Shown here: one piece after another, positions 18,201 to 26,155 of the stretch
Position numbering within the stretch: the stretch's first letter is position 1
How the letters are laid out: each line of letters begins with the position of its first letter
Source: Kluyvera sp047971185
GTDB lineage: Bacteria; Pseudomonadota; Gammaproteobacteria; Enterobacterales; Enterobacteriaceae
DNA: 64,000 nt
Direction: 5' to 3'
NCBI RefSeq assembly: GCF_047971185.1
Contig: NZ_JBKDZH010000032.1
Span: 1 to 64,000, forward strand
The notes under the pieces: model-generated
Databases searched by the model: none
The model's input: only the letters and a program-made list of their open reading frames with translations
What the model was told of the DNA's origin: nothing
Made by a program: the position numbers and the translations under genes

Positions 18201-18599
18201 AACGGTCGTCTGGCATGGATGCCGCTGTCTGACGGTATCAGCCCGACCCAGGGCGCGGATAAGCAAGGCCCAACGGCGATCATCAAGTCGGTAAGCAAAA
18301 TGAACGTTGAAACCATGAACATCGGCATGGTGCACAACTTCAAGTTCCTGCAGGGGCTGCTGGATACCCCGGAAGGCCGCCACGGTCTGATTACGCTGCT
18401 GCGCACCGCGTCGATTCTGGGCAACGGCCAGATGCAGTTCAGCTACGTCGATAACGAGGTGCTGAAAAAAGCGCAGCAGGAGCCGGAGAAATACCGCGAC
18501 CTGATCGTCCGCGTCGCGGGCTATAGCGCCTATTTCGTTGAATTATGTAAGGAAGTTCAGGACGAGATCATCAGCCGTACGGTGATTGAGAAGTTCTGA
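15213..18599 (+). CDS. cutC: Choline trimethylamine-lyase, long type II form
   Basis: A 1128-residue glycyl radical enzyme that cleaves choline to trimethylamine and acetaldehyde. The thiyl cysteine is Cys771 in MGCVEP and the radical glycine is Gly1103 in RVAGYSAYF, both normally placed. The first 330 or so residues form an extra domain that is a degenerate repeat of the next part: LTPRVKVLAERLL and ELIVGNQTRKPHGAIF near the start recur as LTPRMQRLRNHYL and ELIVGHPCGKPRAGAF, and HVPAHPARSFKEACQAF recurs as NVPANPPKTLQEALQS. This extension is typical of GRM2 CutC and is reported to direct encapsulation. Confidence 0.96.
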   Translation: MAHYSLTPRVKVLAERLLSQKSTLCTEHAAVLSALDGDIAGVPAAVKPARRFYELMRQLPLTISADELIVGNQTRKPHGAIFHDESAARRPSAFQFLNLNSDLDSPDYKLVVEKGVLAIKHQLEEKTRTLGSAVSRSGIDEVNGCRAAIYACDALMALAQNLANSAEQLAAAETNAYRKAELLDSAAILHHVPAHPARSFKEACQAFYLFQLALQLDNGSYAVNPEGADKALLPYYQHDIANGTLTEAQAYEIVECLWFKLAELSEVRAACAVDGYPMFDALLHGASLENARINELSAMFLSAQQNLSALHLPVRLFSGEQKVAAAPFAASCETASVEGLTPRMQRLRNHYLTVRPSVSIYRALAFTEVVKANPGMPTILLRAKAFRHACETAPILIQDDELIVGHPCGKPRAGAFSPDIAWRWVRDELDTMSTRPQDPFEISEEDKKTIREEIVPFWEGRSLDEICEAQYREAGVWAFSGETFVSDLSYHQINGGGDTCPGYDVLLFTKGMNGIKADAEAHLACLSMENPDDIDRIYYYKAAIETCEGVVNYAHRIAARARELAAQEQNPQRRAELLTIAEVNQNVPANPPKTLQEALQSIWTVESLFEIEENQTGLSLGRVDQYCYPMFEADIREGRLTHDAALELVQAFIIKCAELMWMSSELGAKYFAGYQPFINLTVGGQKRSGGDACNDLTYLIMDAVRFVKVYQPSLACRIHNQSPQKYMEKIVDVVKAGMGFPACHFDDSHIKMMLRKGFDFEDARDYCLMGCVEPQKSGRIYQWTSTGYTQWPIAIEFVLNRGRMVLFDSYQGLDTGDLRDLHTFDAFDAAVKKQIAHIVRLSAIGTVISQRVHRDVAPKPLMSLLVEGCMEKGKDVSAGGAMVNHGPGLIFSGLATYVDSMAAIRKLVFEDKKYTLEQMRDAMLANFEGFEALRRDCLNAPKYGNDDNYVDQYALDITEWTERECRKYKMLYSTLSHGTLSISNNTPIGELTNATPNGRLAWMPLSDGISPTQGADKQGPTAIIKSVSKMNVETMNIGMVHNFKFLQGLLDTPEGRHGLITLLRTASILGNGQMQFSYVDNEVLKKAQQEPEKYRDLIVRVAGYSAYFVELCKEVQDEIISRTVIEKF

Positions 18600-18650
18600 T
18601 AAGACGGACCGCAGCAGGACAAGGAAGTCCAGTGTTTTCAGGAGGCAAGC

Positions 18651-19598
18651 GTGACAGCAACGACAGAATTAACCGGGCGCATTTTTAACATCCAGAAATA
18701 CTCCATCTACGACGGTGACGGTATCCGCACGCTGGTGTTTTTCAAAGGCTGCAATATTCGCTGCCCGTGGTGCGCCAATCCGAAAGGGTTGAGCAGCCAG
18801 TTTCAGGTGATGTTCTCGCAGGATAAATGCATTAACTGCGGCGACTGCGTCAGCGTCTGCCCGGCAGGCATTCACTATCGCGCGGAAGAAAACGGTGCCA
18901 TGAAGCACTTCGTCAACCGCAACAAAGACTGCATTGGCTGCCGCAAGTGTGAAGAAATCTGTACCCAGCACGCGCTGGATATTATGGGCAAAGACGTCAC
19001 CGTCAGCGAACTGATGGACATCATCATGCAGGACTATGACTTTTACATTTCCTCCGGCGGCGGCGTGACCATCGGCGGCGGTGAGATGAGTCTGCAAACC
19101 GACTTTGCCGTCGCCCTGTTCAGCGAATGCAAAAAAATGATGATCAACACCGCCATAGAGACCCAGGGCACCACCCCGCTGGCGAACTACCAGAAGCTGG
19201 CGCCAGTGACCGACACCTTCTTGTTCGACATCAAGCAGATCGACAGCGATCACCACAAGACACTGTTCGGCATTGGCAATGAAGGGGTACGCCGCAACCT
19301 GGAGTGGCTGGTCGATTCCGGTGCCAATGTGATTGTGCGTATGCCGCTGGTGCGCGGCTATAACGATTCGTGGGAAGCCATTACCGGGGCCATCGACTAC
19401 GTCCAGAAGCTGGCGAAGCGCGGCAATATTCGCCGTATCGATATGCTGCCGTACCACCAGCTGGGGCGCAAAAAATACGAGCGTCTGGAAATGCCCTACC
19501 CGATTCTCCAGGACCCGACCTACAGCGTGGAAGAGCTGAATAAGCTCGAAGATTTCTTCGCCCAGTTTGATTTTGATATTCGCTTAGTTCGTCATTAA
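18651..19598 (+). CDS. cutD: Glycyl-radical activating enzyme of CutC
   Basis: A 315-residue radical-SAM activase that installs the glycyl radical on CutC. The SAM cluster motif CNIRCPWC (Cys34, 38, 41) is followed by an insert with two ferredoxin-type clusters (CINCGDCVSVCPAG and CIGCRKCEEICTQHAL), then GGGVTIGGGEM for SAM binding. In many activases this last motif reads GGGEP or GGGEPL; the Met here is a mild variant. Translation starts at GTG 18651, eight bases after AGGAGG. Confidence 0.95.
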   Translation: MTATTELTGRIFNIQKYSIYDGDGIRTLVFFKGCNIRCPWCANPKGLSSQFQVMFSQDKCINCGDCVSVCPAGIHYRAEENGAMKHFVNRNKDCIGCRKCEEICTQHALDIMGKDVTVSELMDIIMQDYDFYISSGGGVTIGGGEMSLQTDFAVALFSECKKMMINTAIETQGTTPLANYQKLAPVTDTFLFDIKQIDSDHHKTLFGIGNEGVRRNLEWLVDSGANVIVRMPLVRGYNDSWEAITGAIDYVQKLAKRGNIRRIDMLPYHQLGRKKYERLEMPYPILQDPTYSVEELNKLEDFFAQFDFDIRLVRH

Positions 19599-19609
19599 AG
19601 GAGCCGATA

Positions 19610-20023
19610 ATGAAAAGTTTAGGCGTCATTGAAACACGAGGATTAGTCGCCGCCGTTCAGGCCGTCGACGCCGCCTGTAAAGCCGCGGGCGTGGCCTGTA
19701 TCGGCTATCGCAAGGTGGGTTCAGGGCTGGTGAGCGTCTGCTTTGAAGGCGAGATCAGCGCGATTCATACCGCCGTTGAGCGCGGCGTCGCGGTGGCCAA
19801 AGCCAGCGACCCGCAGGCCACATCGCTGGTGATTGCCCGCCCGGAACGCTGCGTGGTGGATGCCCTCAGCAACCTGAAGGGCCACCCGCCGCGCGCCGCC
19901 GTCCCGGCCGCCACCGTGTCCGAACCCGTCGTCGCGGCCCCCGCCACGGAGGCTCAGCCCGCTGCGCCGGCACCGGCCATTGATGAGAAAAACGCCGCCA
20001 ACAAGAAAGGGAAAAAGGCATGA
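19610..20023 (+). CDS. cmcE: BMC shell protein with C-terminal extension
   Basis: A 137-residue protein: a BMC domain (residues 1-90; GVIETRGLVAAVQAVDAACKAAG, KVGSGLVSVCFEGEIS) then about 45 residues of Ala/Pro/Val-rich low complexity ending in a basic tail (NKKGKKA). It diverges well from the three tandem copies, with a Cys in the pore-proximal part (SVCFEGE). The extension probably faces the lumen or cytosol and may bind cargo. The last codons overlap the next gene (ATGA). Confidence 0.9.
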   Translation: MKSLGVIETRGLVAAVQAVDAACKAAGVACIGYRKVGSGLVSVCFEGEISAIHTAVERGVAVAKASDPQATSLVIARPERCVVDALSNLKGHPPRAAVPAATVSEPVVAAPATEAQPAAPAPAIDEKNAANKKGKKA

Positions 20024-20640
20024 TTGACGCCGTGCTACAGGAAAAAATCACCGCCCGGCTGACCGAGTCTGCGCCCGCCATCCCGGTCGGCATCTCTAAC
20101 CGTCACGTGCATCTGTCGCAGCCGGACGTTGAGGCGCTGTTCGGCAAAGGCTATGCGCTGACGCCGTTTAAGCCGCTGCGCCAGCCCGGGCAGTTTGCCG
20201 CCGAGGAGTGCGTGACGATTGTGGGCCCGAAAGGTTCGCTCACCCACGTGCGCGTGCTCGGCCCCACTCGCCCGACCACCCAGCTGGAAGTGTCGCGCGC
20301 CGACTGTTTCGCGCTGGGCATTCAAGCGCCGGTCCGCGAATCCGGCCAGCTGGAGAACGCGGGCAGCGCGCTGCTGGTCGGGCCGAAAGGCCACGTTGAG
20401 CTACATTCACAGGTGATCTGCGCCTGGCGGCACATTCATATGTCGCCGCAGGACGCCCGCCAGCTGAACGTCAGCAACGGCCAGAAGGTGCGCGTGTGCA
20501 GCCACGGCGAGCGCCAGCTAACGTTTGATGAAGTGGTGGTGCGGGTGCGCGAAGATTTCGCCCTTGAGTTCCACATCGATACCGAAGAGGCCAACGCCGC
20601 CGGGTTGAAAAACGGCGCGCAGGTCACGCTGATTCGTTAA
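20020..20640 (+). CDS. cutH: PduL-type phosphate acetyltransferase
   Basis: A 206-residue PduL-family phosphotransacylase that turns acetyl-CoA into acetyl phosphate, regenerating CoA inside the compartment. It has two PduL half-domains, with zinc-ligand motifs SNRHVHLSQPD (about residues 26-36) and WRHIHMSPQDA (about 135-145), plus GPTRPTTQLEVSR. The 20-residue amphipathic N-terminus (IDAVLQEKITARLTE) fits a short encapsulation helix. ATGA overlap with the shell gene shows coupling. Confidence 0.92.
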   Translation: MIDAVLQEKITARLTESAPAIPVGISNRHVHLSQPDVEALFGKGYALTPFKPLRQPGQFAAEECVTIVGPKGSLTHVRVLGPTRPTTQLEVSRADCFALGIQAPVRESGQLENAGSALLVGPKGHVELHSQVICAWRHIHMSPQDARQLNVSNGQKVRVCSHGERQLTFDEVVVRVREDFALEFHIDTEEANAAGLKNGAQVTLIR

Positions 20641-20651
20641 CGGAGGCCATG

Positions 20652-21332
20652 ATGACCGAGCAACAGACCGAGCGCCTGGTGGCGTACATCCTCCAACGCA
20701 TACAGCCACCGGTGCTGGTGATGGTAACGGCGGCGGAGGGGTATCGCCATGAGATTTGCCAGCGTCTGGCGCGCTGCGGTGAGCGGCTGCATCTGGCGCT
20801 GGACGGCAACCTGCATGACGCTGAGCGCTGGCTGGCCCTCGGCGAAGCGCAGCCTGCGGAGATCTGGCAGCATGCGTTACCCTCCGCGCCCTACAAGGCG
20901 CTGCTGCTGCCGTTTCTCGACGTCCCGCTGGCACACGATCTGCTCAACGGTACGCTGCACAGCCCGGTGGCTCAAAGGGTGCACGACGCGCTGCTGGCGG
21001 GCATTCCGGTGCTGGCGCTGCGCTATCTTTGTGACCCCCACAGCGAGCTGAACGCGCTGCGCGGCGTCGCGCATCCGGGCTATGCGGCGCAGGCCAGCGC
21101 AACGCTGGAGCGGCTGGCAGCCTGCGGCGTGACGCTCGGCACGCTGAACGAGCTGCTGGACAGGCTGGCAATTAGCGCGAAGCCGCAGGCCGCCGGTGAA
21201 AGCGCGCGGCGTTATCTGACCGTCACAGATATCGTGAATAATCCCGGTTTGGCCGATTCACCCGATGCGCTGCTGACCGATGCCGCCGTCGATTTTATGA
21301 AAGCACAGAAAAAAATAACCTTACCTCGATAA
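20652..21332 (+). CDS. Microcompartment-associated flavoprotein-like protein
   Basis: A 226-residue protein of unknown role. The N-terminal 180 residues resemble the HFCD flavoprotein fold: an opening beta strand PPVLVMVTAAEGYRHEICQRL, and later YKALLLPFLDVPLAHDLLNGTLHSPVAQRVHDALLAGIPVLAL, the sort of segment that in flavoproteins binds FMN. The last 45 residues (YLTVTDIVNNPGLAD) look like an added helix. Comparable genes occur in several microcompartment loci, but I know no assigned function. Two ATG codons lie in tandem (20649, 20652); the second is better spaced from GGAGG. Confidence 0.65.
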   Translation: MTEQQTERLVAYILQRIQPPVLVMVTAAEGYRHEICQRLARCGERLHLALDGNLHDAERWLALGEAQPAEIWQHALPSAPYKALLLPFLDVPLAHDLLNGTLHSPVAQRVHDALLAGIPVLALRYLCDPHSELNALRGVAHPGYAAQASATLERLAACGVTLGTLNELLDRLAISAKPQAAGESARRYLTVTDIVNNPGLADSPDALLTDAAVDFMKAQKKITLPR

Positions 21333-21351
21333 CACACCCTGGAGTGTAGAT

Positions 21352-21762
21352 ATGTCTTCAAAAACAAAATGCTGGCTATGGATGCTGCTGGTTATCCTGT
21401 CTGAAACCTCGGCCACCTCAACGCTTAAGATGTTCGACTCCAGCGAAGGGATGACCAAAACCCTGCTGCTGGCGCTGATCGTGGTGCTTTACTGCATCTG
21501 CTACTACTCGCTCTCCCGCGCGGTGAAAGATATCCCGGTCGGTCTGGCCTATGCCACCTGGTCGGGAACCGGCATTCTGGTGGTCTCGACGCTGGGCATG
21601 GCCTTCTACGGGCAGCATCCGGATACCGCCGCGATTATCGGCATGGCGATCATCGCCAGCGGCATCGTTATCATGAACCTGTTCTCAAAAATGGGTCACG
21701 AGGAGGCGGAAGAGACGCCGCCGACGCCGGTTTCCACCCTTGATAAAAATATCGCCAACTAA
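21352..21762 (+). CDS. SMR family transporter, subunit 1
   Basis: A 136-residue four-helix small multidrug resistance protein. The membrane glutamate equivalent to EmrE Glu14 is in ILSETSATSTLKM; the GLAYATWSG motif is the family's substrate-site loop. The C-terminal 30 residues are a hydrophilic tail (EEAEETPPTPVSTLDK) not usual in SMR proteins. It is paired with another SMR gene seventeen bases on, suggesting a heterodimer. In this operon it may move a quaternary or tertiary amine (choline or trimethylamine); that is inference. Confidence 0.85.
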   Translation: MSSKTKCWLWMLLVILSETSATSTLKMFDSSEGMTKTLLLALIVVLYCICYYSLSRAVKDIPVGLAYATWSGTGILVVSTLGMAFYGQHPDTAAIIGMAIIASGIVIMNLFSKMGHEEAEETPPTPVSTLDKNIAN

Positions 21763-21779
21763 CGCAAAAGGAATCGCTC

Positions 21780-22109
21780 ATGTTTAATCTCGGATTTTTA
21801 TGGCTGGCGCTGTCTATCGGCTCCGAAATCACCGGCACCTCGATGATCAAAAAAACAAATGGTTTCAGTAAGCTGGGCCCGTCGGTACTGGTCGTTTGCG
21901 CCTACGCGCTGTGCTATTTCGCGCTGACTCGCGCCATGAGCACCATCCCGGTCGGCGTAGCCTACTCGCTGTGGTGCGGTTTTGGCATCGTGGGGGTCAC
22001 CATCTGCTCGATGATCCTCTATAAGCAGAAGCCCGACCTCCCGGCTATCTTCGCCATGCTGCTGATCATCAGCGGCGGCATTATTATGAACGTCTTCTCC
22101 GGCATGTAA
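21780..22109 (+). CDS. SMR family transporter, subunit 2
   Basis: A 109-residue four-helix SMR protein with Glu in SIGSEITGTSMIKK and the loop VGVAYSLWCGFG. In the GVAYSLWCG motif, Ser and Cys replace the usual Ala and Ser/Gly, so its substrate pocket differs from its partner. It is the last gene of the choline operon and is followed by a hairpin terminator. Confidence 0.87.
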   Translation: MFNLGFLWLALSIGSEITGTSMIKKTNGFSKLGPSVLVVCAYALCYFALTRAMSTIPVGVAYSLWCGFGIVGVTICSMILYKQKPDLPAIFAMLLIISGGIIMNVFSGM

Positions 22110-22117
22110 TATTCCCC

Positions 22118-22141
22118 GGCCTTCCCTTCTGCGGGAAGGCC
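22118..22141 (+). terminator. Terminator of the choline operon
   Basis: A perfect 9-bp stem (GGCCTTCCC at 22118-22126, GGGAAGGCC at 22133-22141) with loop TTCTGC lies nine bases past the last stop. The following T-run is poor. Confidence 0.65.
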
Positions 22142-22699
22142 ATTACCGCATTACCCTCCTCAATTATTCCCAGCACATAAAGGAAACAACACTTCCTATT
22201 AATTCGGAATTTATCCTTCCCCAAAAAAATCATTGACGGCAATATGTAAATCCGACGAAACATTCTTGCGCAACATCATCATCGATGAAATAAATTCATT
22301 TTTTATAGTTTTAATTTATAACGAAATAGAATTTAACCTCGCACTAAAAAACAAGATAACTCACTGTTTTAAAAAGAATCAGCAACACTCAACAAGGTAA
22401 TAAAAGATCGTTTTCACCAATCAATAATTGGATATCGATCGTTCTCGCCTGGCTTATCATAAATATCACTTACGATCGGTTTGAACGATCAATAGGAATT
22501 AGTTCAATCGCCTTTGACAATGATATTTACAGGTTGTAACATTCGCCACCGTTAATAAATGGCCGTATTCTCGCGGCCCCATCAATCTACATAGAAGAAG
22601 CGGAAAATAGTCTTTCCGCCCTGGTTAATGCATTCATTGAACGAATAAAATATTGTTCTTGCACGAATGGAATTATCGTTTTTGCTTTTGGAGAAAGCT
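22142..22699 (+). promoter_or_regulatory. AT-rich leader of the GGDEF gene with GATCGTT boxes
   Basis: Over 550 bp of AT-rich DNA with no gene I can support. GATCGTTTTC (22406-22415), GATCGTTCTC (22437-22446), GATCGGTTTG (22474-22483) and the inverted GAACGATC (22483-22490) recur within 85 bp, suggesting binding sites. The promoter of the diguanylate cyclase should lie here. Confidence 0.35.
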
Positions 22700-24223
22700 G
22701 TGATCCGGAACCTGAATTTCCGCCGTCCCATCAATACCTGCTTCCTGATAACGGCTATTGTTCTCTCGATCGCCTGCGCTTCGGTGCTGGCCATTCAGTG
22801 GCATGAGGTCAAAACGACCTCGCAACGGCAGAATTTGCGCTACCTGCAAAATCTGGCCTCCTATACCGAGAAGTATCTTGCCGGCTATGAGAGCATACTG
22901 GATGAAACCATCAGGCAGCTTGCCAGCCATACCCAGGGGAAGATTCGCGGGGATGACGTGCTCCGCCACTGGTTATTTGAACGCTACAACACCATGCCTG
23001 ACACCCGTTCACTGGTTTATGCCGATCTTGAGGGGCGCTTCGTGCGCCTGCCCAACGTGGTGCTGAACGAGCACACCCAAAAAGAGCTCGATCCACGCGA
23101 TAAGATCTGGTTCACCGAAGCCATTCGCGATGATTTCGATAGCACGCACTACACCAGCAGCCGGGATATTTTTGATAACGGTATCAGTACCCTCACGTTG
23201 TCAAAAGCGCTGATTAACGGCGAGGATGGGAAAAAGCTTGGCGTGCTGGCGGTGCGCCTGAATCGGGAGTCCACAACCGACATCCTCAGCTCCGCACGCT
23301 CTCCGCTACCGGGCAAGAAGTGGATCACTGATGTTAACGGTAAGCTGATAGCCAGCGAGGACGGGGCCATCAATCCGCTGGCGCTGGCCGAAGTGGCGCG
23401 CAGACAGAATCACCCGAACCCTTACTTTTACCTACCCGACACCGACAAATGGTATTTCTACAGCGCCATTGGCGATACCGACTGGATTCTGGTGCATGAG
23501 GTACACAATCGCGATTTAAACTCGCTGGTGCTCACCCGCAGCCTGAACGTCATTTACTGCCTGATCTTTGCCCTGCTGGCGCTATTGGTGTGTTGGTGGA
23601 TGGTGCGGCTGTCCCTCAACGCGCTGTACATTCGTATCGCTAACGGCATCCGCAACGGTTCAATTGAACAAAAAGCCGCGGAGGTGCTGCTGTATGAAGA
23701 GATCCACAACACCAGCGTGCAGCAGGAGACGATTAAAAACGAAGCGCTAACCGATGGCTTAACCGAGCTGAAAAATCGGCGGGCTTTTGACAACGATATT
23801 GAATTCCTGCAGCAGTCCAGCGATCTACGCCTGGCGATCGTCGATATTGATAACTTCAAGGCTATCAATGACACCTACGGTCACGCGGTGGGTGATATGG
23901 TGCTCAAAACCGTATCCGATATCGGGCTACGCCTGCGCGGGCTGGATAACATTACGCTCTACCGCTACGGCGGCGAAGAGATCGCGGTGCTATTTCAGAA
24001 CATGGGCATGGAGGAATCGCGAGCGTTCCTTGAGCGCTGGCGCGTCGCCTGCGAACAGCGGCGCTTCCGTGAAGCCAACCTGCGCGTAACCTTTAGCGGC
24101 GGTATCGCGACAAAAGGCACTATGAGCGTGGAAGATACGCTGATTCAGGCCGACAGACGGCTATATGAAGCCAAACACGGCGGCAAGAATCGCATCGTTG
24201 ACGGCGCGGAGGCGTACGCCTGA
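22700..24223 (+). CDS. Membrane diguanylate cyclase (CACHE-GGDEF)
   Basis: A 507-residue inner-membrane enzyme predicted to make cyclic di-GMP. Helix one (about residues 12-32) and helix two (about 285-305) bracket a periplasmic sensor of the double-CACHE type (DPRDKIWFTEAIRDDFDSTHYTSSRDIFDNG). The GGDEF domain follows (LTDGLTELKNRRAF; VDIDNFKAINDTYGHAVGD). The active site reads GGEEI instead of GGEEF, a conservative change, and the RGLD upstream sits two residues further away than a standard inhibitory site. I choose GTG at 22700, six bases from GGAG; the in-frame ATG at 22667 has no ribosome site. Confidence 0.87.
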   Translation: MIRNLNFRRPINTCFLITAIVLSIACASVLAIQWHEVKTTSQRQNLRYLQNLASYTEKYLAGYESILDETIRQLASHTQGKIRGDDVLRHWLFERYNTMPDTRSLVYADLEGRFVRLPNVVLNEHTQKELDPRDKIWFTEAIRDDFDSTHYTSSRDIFDNGISTLTLSKALINGEDGKKLGVLAVRLNRESTTDILSSARSPLPGKKWITDVNGKLIASEDGAINPLALAEVARRQNHPNPYFYLPDTDKWYFYSAIGDTDWILVHEVHNRDLNSLVLTRSLNVIYCLIFALLALLVCWWMVRLSLNALYIRIANGIRNGSIEQKAAEVLLYEEIHNTSVQQETIKNEALTDGLTELKNRRAFDNDIEFLQQSSDLRLAIVDIDNFKAINDTYGHAVGDMVLKTVSDIGLRLRGLDNITLYRYGGEEIAVLFQNMGMEESRAFLERWRVACEQRRFREANLRVTFSGGIATKGTMSVEDTLIQADRRLYEAKHGGKNRIVDGAEAYA

Positions 24224-24578
24224 TCGTATCCGCGTTTCCCTAAAATAGCCTGCTATTAATATCGTATTTTTCTATTACGTATTTGTAGCAGGTTTTATTG
24301 TTTTATTTTTAGTAAAACACTAAACAGTGATTACAATCACACCATAAGCCGCTCCTTACCTTTCTTTTTATCAATAAGCCGATCCCTACGACAACTTTGA
24401 AACATCGTGCCAGTTATTGATAAATTGAATGTCTTTTTGTGAACGTCGTCGTCGAAATAACTTGTTACACCAATTAACCTAACATCGTTAAAGTCATTAT
24501 TCGCCGTCTTTTAACCTCGGACGGTTATTACTCTTTTATTCGTATTAATGGATATTAATAAGTGTCTGGAGAAGGAAC
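24224..24578 (+). promoter_or_regulatory. Control region of the TRAP operon
   Basis: 355 bp without a gene. It starts with a possible terminator for the cyclase gene (CCTGCTA and TAGCAGG arms around 24250-24288, then a T-rich run). A CRP-like site follows, then AT-rich DNA with the promoter, and GGAGAAGG ahead of the TRAP receptor gene. Confidence 0.5.
24327..24340. promoter_or_regulatory. CRP-like binding site
   Basis: GTGATTACAATCAC matches the CRP core GTGA-N6-TCAC exactly and continues with A on the right. It lies about 240 bp upstream of the TRAP receptor gene, so the uronate locus is probably under catabolite control. Confidence 0.6.
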
Positions 24579-25556
24579 ATGAAGCTGACGAAAACCCTGT
24601 TAAGTCTGTGTATTGGTTCGACGTTATTACTGACGGCGGGTTCAACCCTCGCCCAAACGCTGCGCGCCGCGGACGTCCACCCGGCAGATTATCCCAACGT
24701 GGTGGCGGTGAAGCATATGGGTGAAAAACTCAGCAGCGCCACCCAGGGACGGCTGGATATTAAAACCTTCCCCGGCGGCGTGCTGGGGGATGAAAAGCAG
24801 ATGATTGAGCAGGCGCAGCTCGGCGCGATTGATATCATCCGCGTCTCCATGGCGCCGGTTGCCGCCATTCTGCCGGAGATCAACGTCTTCACTCTGCCCT
24901 ATATTTTCCGTGATGAAAACCATATGCACCAGGTGCTGGACGGCATGATTGGCCAGGAAATTGGCGACCGTCTGACCGGTAACAGCAAATCGCGGCTGGT
25001 GTTCCTCGGCTGGATGGATGCCGGCACCCGTAACCTCATCACCAAACAGCCGGTCGCCAAACCGGACGATCTGAAAGGCATGAAAATTCGCGTGCAGACC
25101 AGCCCGGTGGCGCTGGATACGCTGAAGGCGATGGGCGCTAACGCCGTGGCGATGGGCACCAGCGAGGTCTTCAGCGGTATGCAGACCGGGGTGATTGACG
25201 GGACTGAAAATAACCCGCCAACGTTTGTCGCTCATAACTATTTACCGGTAGCGAAAAACTATACCTGGAGTAAACACTTTATTATTCCTGAACTGTTTTT
25301 ATTCTCTAAACCAAAATGGGATAAGCTGAAAAAAGAAGATCAGGAATTAATTCTCAAGCTCGCCAAAGAAGCCCAGGCCGAACAGCGCGAGCTGTGGCAA
25401 GCCTATAACGAAAAATCTCTTGAAACCATGAAGGCCAACGGCGTTCAGTTCCATAATATCGATACCGAATATTTTTATAACGCCACTCAATCCGTGCGCG
25501 ATAAATACGGTAAAGACCACCAGGATCTGATCAAGAAAATTCAGGATGTGAAGTAA
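24579..25556 (+). CDS. TRAP transporter substrate-binding protein (DctP)
   Basis: A 325-residue periplasmic receptor: signal peptide to about residue 25 (CIGSTLLLTAGSTLAQ), then a DctP/TAXI-type fold. The segment LKGMKIRVQTSP carries the conserved Arg that in family members salt-bridges the substrate carboxylate; GVIDGTENNPPTF is the second landmark. With the PL17-like lyase downstream, an oligouronate or uronate ligand is likely. A perfect hairpin after the gene separates it from the membrane subunits. Confidence 0.9.
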   Translation: MKLTKTLLSLCIGSTLLLTAGSTLAQTLRAADVHPADYPNVVAVKHMGEKLSSATQGRLDIKTFPGGVLGDEKQMIEQAQLGAIDIIRVSMAPVAAILPEINVFTLPYIFRDENHMHQVLDGMIGQEIGDRLTGNSKSRLVFLGWMDAGTRNLITKQPVAKPDDLKGMKIRVQTSPVALDTLKAMGANAVAMGTSEVFSGMQTGVIDGTENNPPTFVAHNYLPVAKNYTWSKHFIIPELFLFSKPKWDKLKKEDQELILKLAKEAQAEQRELWQAYNEKSLETMKANGVQFHNIDTEYFYNATQSVRDKYGKDHQDLIKKIQDVK

Positions 25557-25561
25557 TACTT

Positions 25562-25588
25562 CAGGCGGATGATACATTCATCCGCCTG
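25562..25588 (+). terminator. Intercistronic hairpin between dctP and dctQ
   Basis: An 11-bp perfect stem (CAGGCGGATGA with TCATCCGCCTG, loop TACAT) lies a few bases past the receptor stop, with no T-run. It is best read as an mRNA-stabilising or partly terminating hairpin that raises receptor level above that of the membrane subunits. Confidence 0.6.
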
Positions 25589-25617
25589 CGCCTTCGTATT
25601 AATTCGAGGTTACGATT

Positions 25618-26127
25618 ATGGATGAACGCTATTCGTCAGCGATGGATATTATCTATCGTCTCTCCATGTGGATTGCCGGGCTGGCGCTGCTGGTCATGGT
25701 TGCTGTTATCCCCGTCGGTATTTTCGCCCGTTACGTGATGAACAGCGCGCTGTCCTGGCCGGAACCGGTGGCTATTTTATGCATGGTGACCTTTACCTTT
25801 ATCGGCGCGGCGGTCAGCTATCGCGCCGGTTCGCATATTGCCGTCAGCATGGTCACCGACCGTCTGAGCGAAGGCGCGCGCCGCGTGTGCCTGATCCTCG
25901 CCGACCTGATGCTGATGGCTATTAGCCTGTTCATTCTCTGGTACGGCAGCCTGCTGTGCTACGAATTGTGGGAGCAGCCGGTGGCCGAATTCCCGCTGCT
26001 AACCGCCGGAGAAAACTACCTGCCGCTACCGATTGGTTCCGCTATCACGCTGCTGTTTATCATCGAAAAGCTGTGGCGCGGCCCGCAGTATCAGCGCCCT
26101 GTCGTCATGCTGGGCTCCACCAGTTAA
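25618..26127 (+). CDS. TRAP transporter small membrane subunit (DctQ)
   Basis: A 169-residue four-helix protein of the DctQ family (IPVGIFARYVMNSALSWPEPVA; FTFIGAAVSYRAGSHIAV), which partners the large DctM subunit. It begins with GTTACGATT rather than a good ribosome site. It is followed by the large subunit after 28 bases. Confidence 0.88.
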   Translation: MDERYSSAMDIIYRLSMWIAGLALLVMVAVIPVGIFARYVMNSALSWPEPVAILCMVTFTFIGAAVSYRAGSHIAVSMVTDRLSEGARRVCLILADLMLMAISLFILWYGSLLCYELWEQPVAEFPLLTAGENYLPLPIGSAITLLFIIEKLWRGPQYQRPVVMLGSTS

Positions 26128-26155
26128 CTCCCCAAACACGAGAAAAGGAAAGCAG

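Noticed and set aside
25562..25588. Rho-independent terminator ending the dctP transcript
   Set aside because: No T-run follows and the next subunit genes lack a clear promoter, so I treat it as an intercistronic hairpin.
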